Shown: positions 6,400-7,245 of the stretch, piece by piece
Layout of the letters: every line of letters begins with the position of its first letter
Position numbering within the stretch: the first letter of the stretch is position 1
From: Clostridia bacterium
GTDB taxonomy: Bacteria > Bacillota_A > Clostridia > Oscillospirales > CAG-272
NCBI GenBank assembly: GCA_017454075.1
Contig: JAFTDQ010000042.1
Coordinates: 1-7,245 of the forward strand
Reading direction: 5' to 3'
Length of the DNA stretch: 7,245 bases
The notes under the pieces: model-generated
The model's input: only the letters and a program-made list of their open reading frames with translations
Told to the model about the DNA's origin: nothing
The model's database searches: none
Translations under genes and position numbers: made by a program

Positions 6400-7245
6400 G
6401 TGAAAGGAAAAGCGGTCAGACTTCTGATATTTGTTTTCGCCGCCACGGCGGCGATCCTTTGCCTTTTCTCCTGCAAAAAGAAAAGCGAGACCCGGGCAAA
6501 GCCGTACGAATATGACAACTACATTATCGAAGAGGACGGCGACGGCTGCGTCATAAAGGGCTATCTCGGGACGGAAAGCAGAGTCGTCATACCTGAAAAG
6601 GTGAACGGGCTCAACGTGACTGCAATAGGCAGGAACGCCTTTAACGGGTGCGTCGCGCTTTATGAGATAGTTCTTCCCGGAAGCGTGACCGACGTGAGCC
6701 GCGCCTTCGTCGGATGCCCGGATCTGAAGACGGCGCATCTCGGCGGGAACGTGACAGACATGGAGGGAGCTTTCTACGGCTGCCCGGCGCTTACGAGCGT
6801 GGACGGCTTTGAAAAGGCGGAGCGCATGCCCGAGGCTTTTTACGGATGCGGCGCGCTGAAATCATGTTTCATACCATCGACGGCGACGGACTGCAGAGAT
6901 GCGTTCCGCGGCTGCGTGACCCTTGCCGACGTGAAGATCGGCGACGGGGCGACAGGCCTTGACGGGACCTTCACGGACTGCATCTCGCTTGAAAGGATAT
7001 CCCTTCCCGAAAGCGTTACCGAGCTCCGCGATACTTTCCGCGGGTGCTCCTCTCTAACAGGGATTAAGGGGATAGAAAACGTGACGTCGCTGTACGGAAG
7101 TTTCTCCGGATGCACGTCGCTTACGGAAATCACTCTCGGGAGATTCGTCACGGATATGCACGGCGCCTTTACCGACTGCATCAGGCTCGAAAGAGTCGGA
7201 AACATGCCGCTCTCGCTCGAGACCTATTTCGCCTGCTTCGGCGGC
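6400..7245 (+). CDS. Leucine-rich-repeat (BspA-like) surface lipoprotein, 3' end missing
   Basis: The frame is open from GTG 6400 to the window end (282 codons); the in-frame ATG 6379 would add seven residues. The N-terminus MKGKAVRLL is followed by a hydrophobic stretch ending in LFSC, a lipobox with Cys25 (6472-6474), then CKKKSE. This indicates export by Sec and lipid anchoring outside the cell membrane. After a short region (YIIEEDGDGCVIKGYLG) and one standard LRR_5-type half unit (IPEKVNGLNVTAIGRNAFNGC), nine 22-residue units follow, each close to (A/T/S)FxxCxxLxxIxLPxxVTxL. Such repeats are known from BspA-like and DUF285-type surface proteins of Clostridia, Bacteroidetes and Treponema, often in adhesion; the ligand here is unknown. 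It starts 17 bases after the mutL stop, suggesting co-transcription. Any C-terminal domain lies outside the window. Confidence 0.85.
   Translation, partial: MKGKAVRLLIFVFAATAAILCLFSCKKKSETRAKPYEYDNYIIEEDGDGCVIKGYLGTESRVVIPEKVNGLNVTAIGRNAFNGCVALYEIVLPGSVTDVSRAFVGCPDLKTAHLGGNVTDMEGAFYGCPALTSVDGFEKAERMPEAFYGCGALKSCFIPSTATDCRDAFRGCVTLADVKIGDGATGLDGTFTDCISLERISLPESVTELRDTFRGCSSLTGIKGIENVTSLYGSFSGCTSLTEITLGRFVTDMHGAFTDCIRLERVGNMPLSLETYFACFGG
6637..7230 (+). repeat. Nine tandem 66-base units encoding 22-residue leucine-rich-type repeats
   Basis: Units start at 6637, 6703, 6769, 6835, 6901, 6967, 7033, 7099 and 7165, exactly 66 bases apart, each beginning with (A/T/S)F and carrying Cys at unit position 5. 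The DNA has diverged strongly between units while the protein pattern is kept, so the array is old rather than a recent slippage product. A further unit seems to begin at 7231-7234, possibly offset by one residue, and is cut by the window end. Confidence 0.8.

Overview
The window is a GC-rich stretch carrying five genes, all on the + strand. They are packed with almost no intergenic DNA; the largest gap is about 26 bases. The gene set suggests an anaerobic Firmicute of the class Clostridia, probably an uncultured gut lineage of the Oscillospirales type. The clues are a PASTA-domain Ser/Thr kinase, a type III glutamine synthetase, an endonuclease-type MutL and a BspA/LRR-like surface lipoprotein. 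Frequent ATA isoleucine codons and AGA/AGG arginine codons despite the high GC fit the same impression. The lineage is an inference, not something a marker gene here proves.

Layout: (1) bases 2-1120, the 3' part of a PrkC/StkP-like kinase (end of the kinase domain, Lys-rich juxtamembrane stretch, one membrane helix, three extracellular PASTA repeats). (2) 1147-3225, a complete type III glutamine synthetase (GlnN). (3) 3227-4479, a PlsC-like lysophospholipid acyltransferase with a C-terminal zinc ribbon, split by an apparent single-base deletion between about 3641 and 3664. (4) 4466-6382, a complete MutL starting at TTG behind a strong AGGAG site and overlapping the acyltransferase end by 14 bases. 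(5) 6400 to the window end, the 5' part of a lipoprotein built from 22-residue leucine-rich-type repeats with a Cys in nearly the same place in every unit.

The genes probably belong to one transcription unit, because stops and starts overlap or nearly touch and I see no convincing internal promoter or terminator. They do not form an obvious pathway: cell-wall sensing, nitrogen assimilation, phospholipid synthesis, mismatch repair and a surface protein. The cluster looks like a housekeeping operon rather than a dedicated system. No RNA genes, CRISPR arrays, mobile elements or attachment sites were seen. I found no clear novel defence or mobile system. The points most worth a second look are the broken acyltransferase frame and the strictly 66-base-periodic repeat protein.
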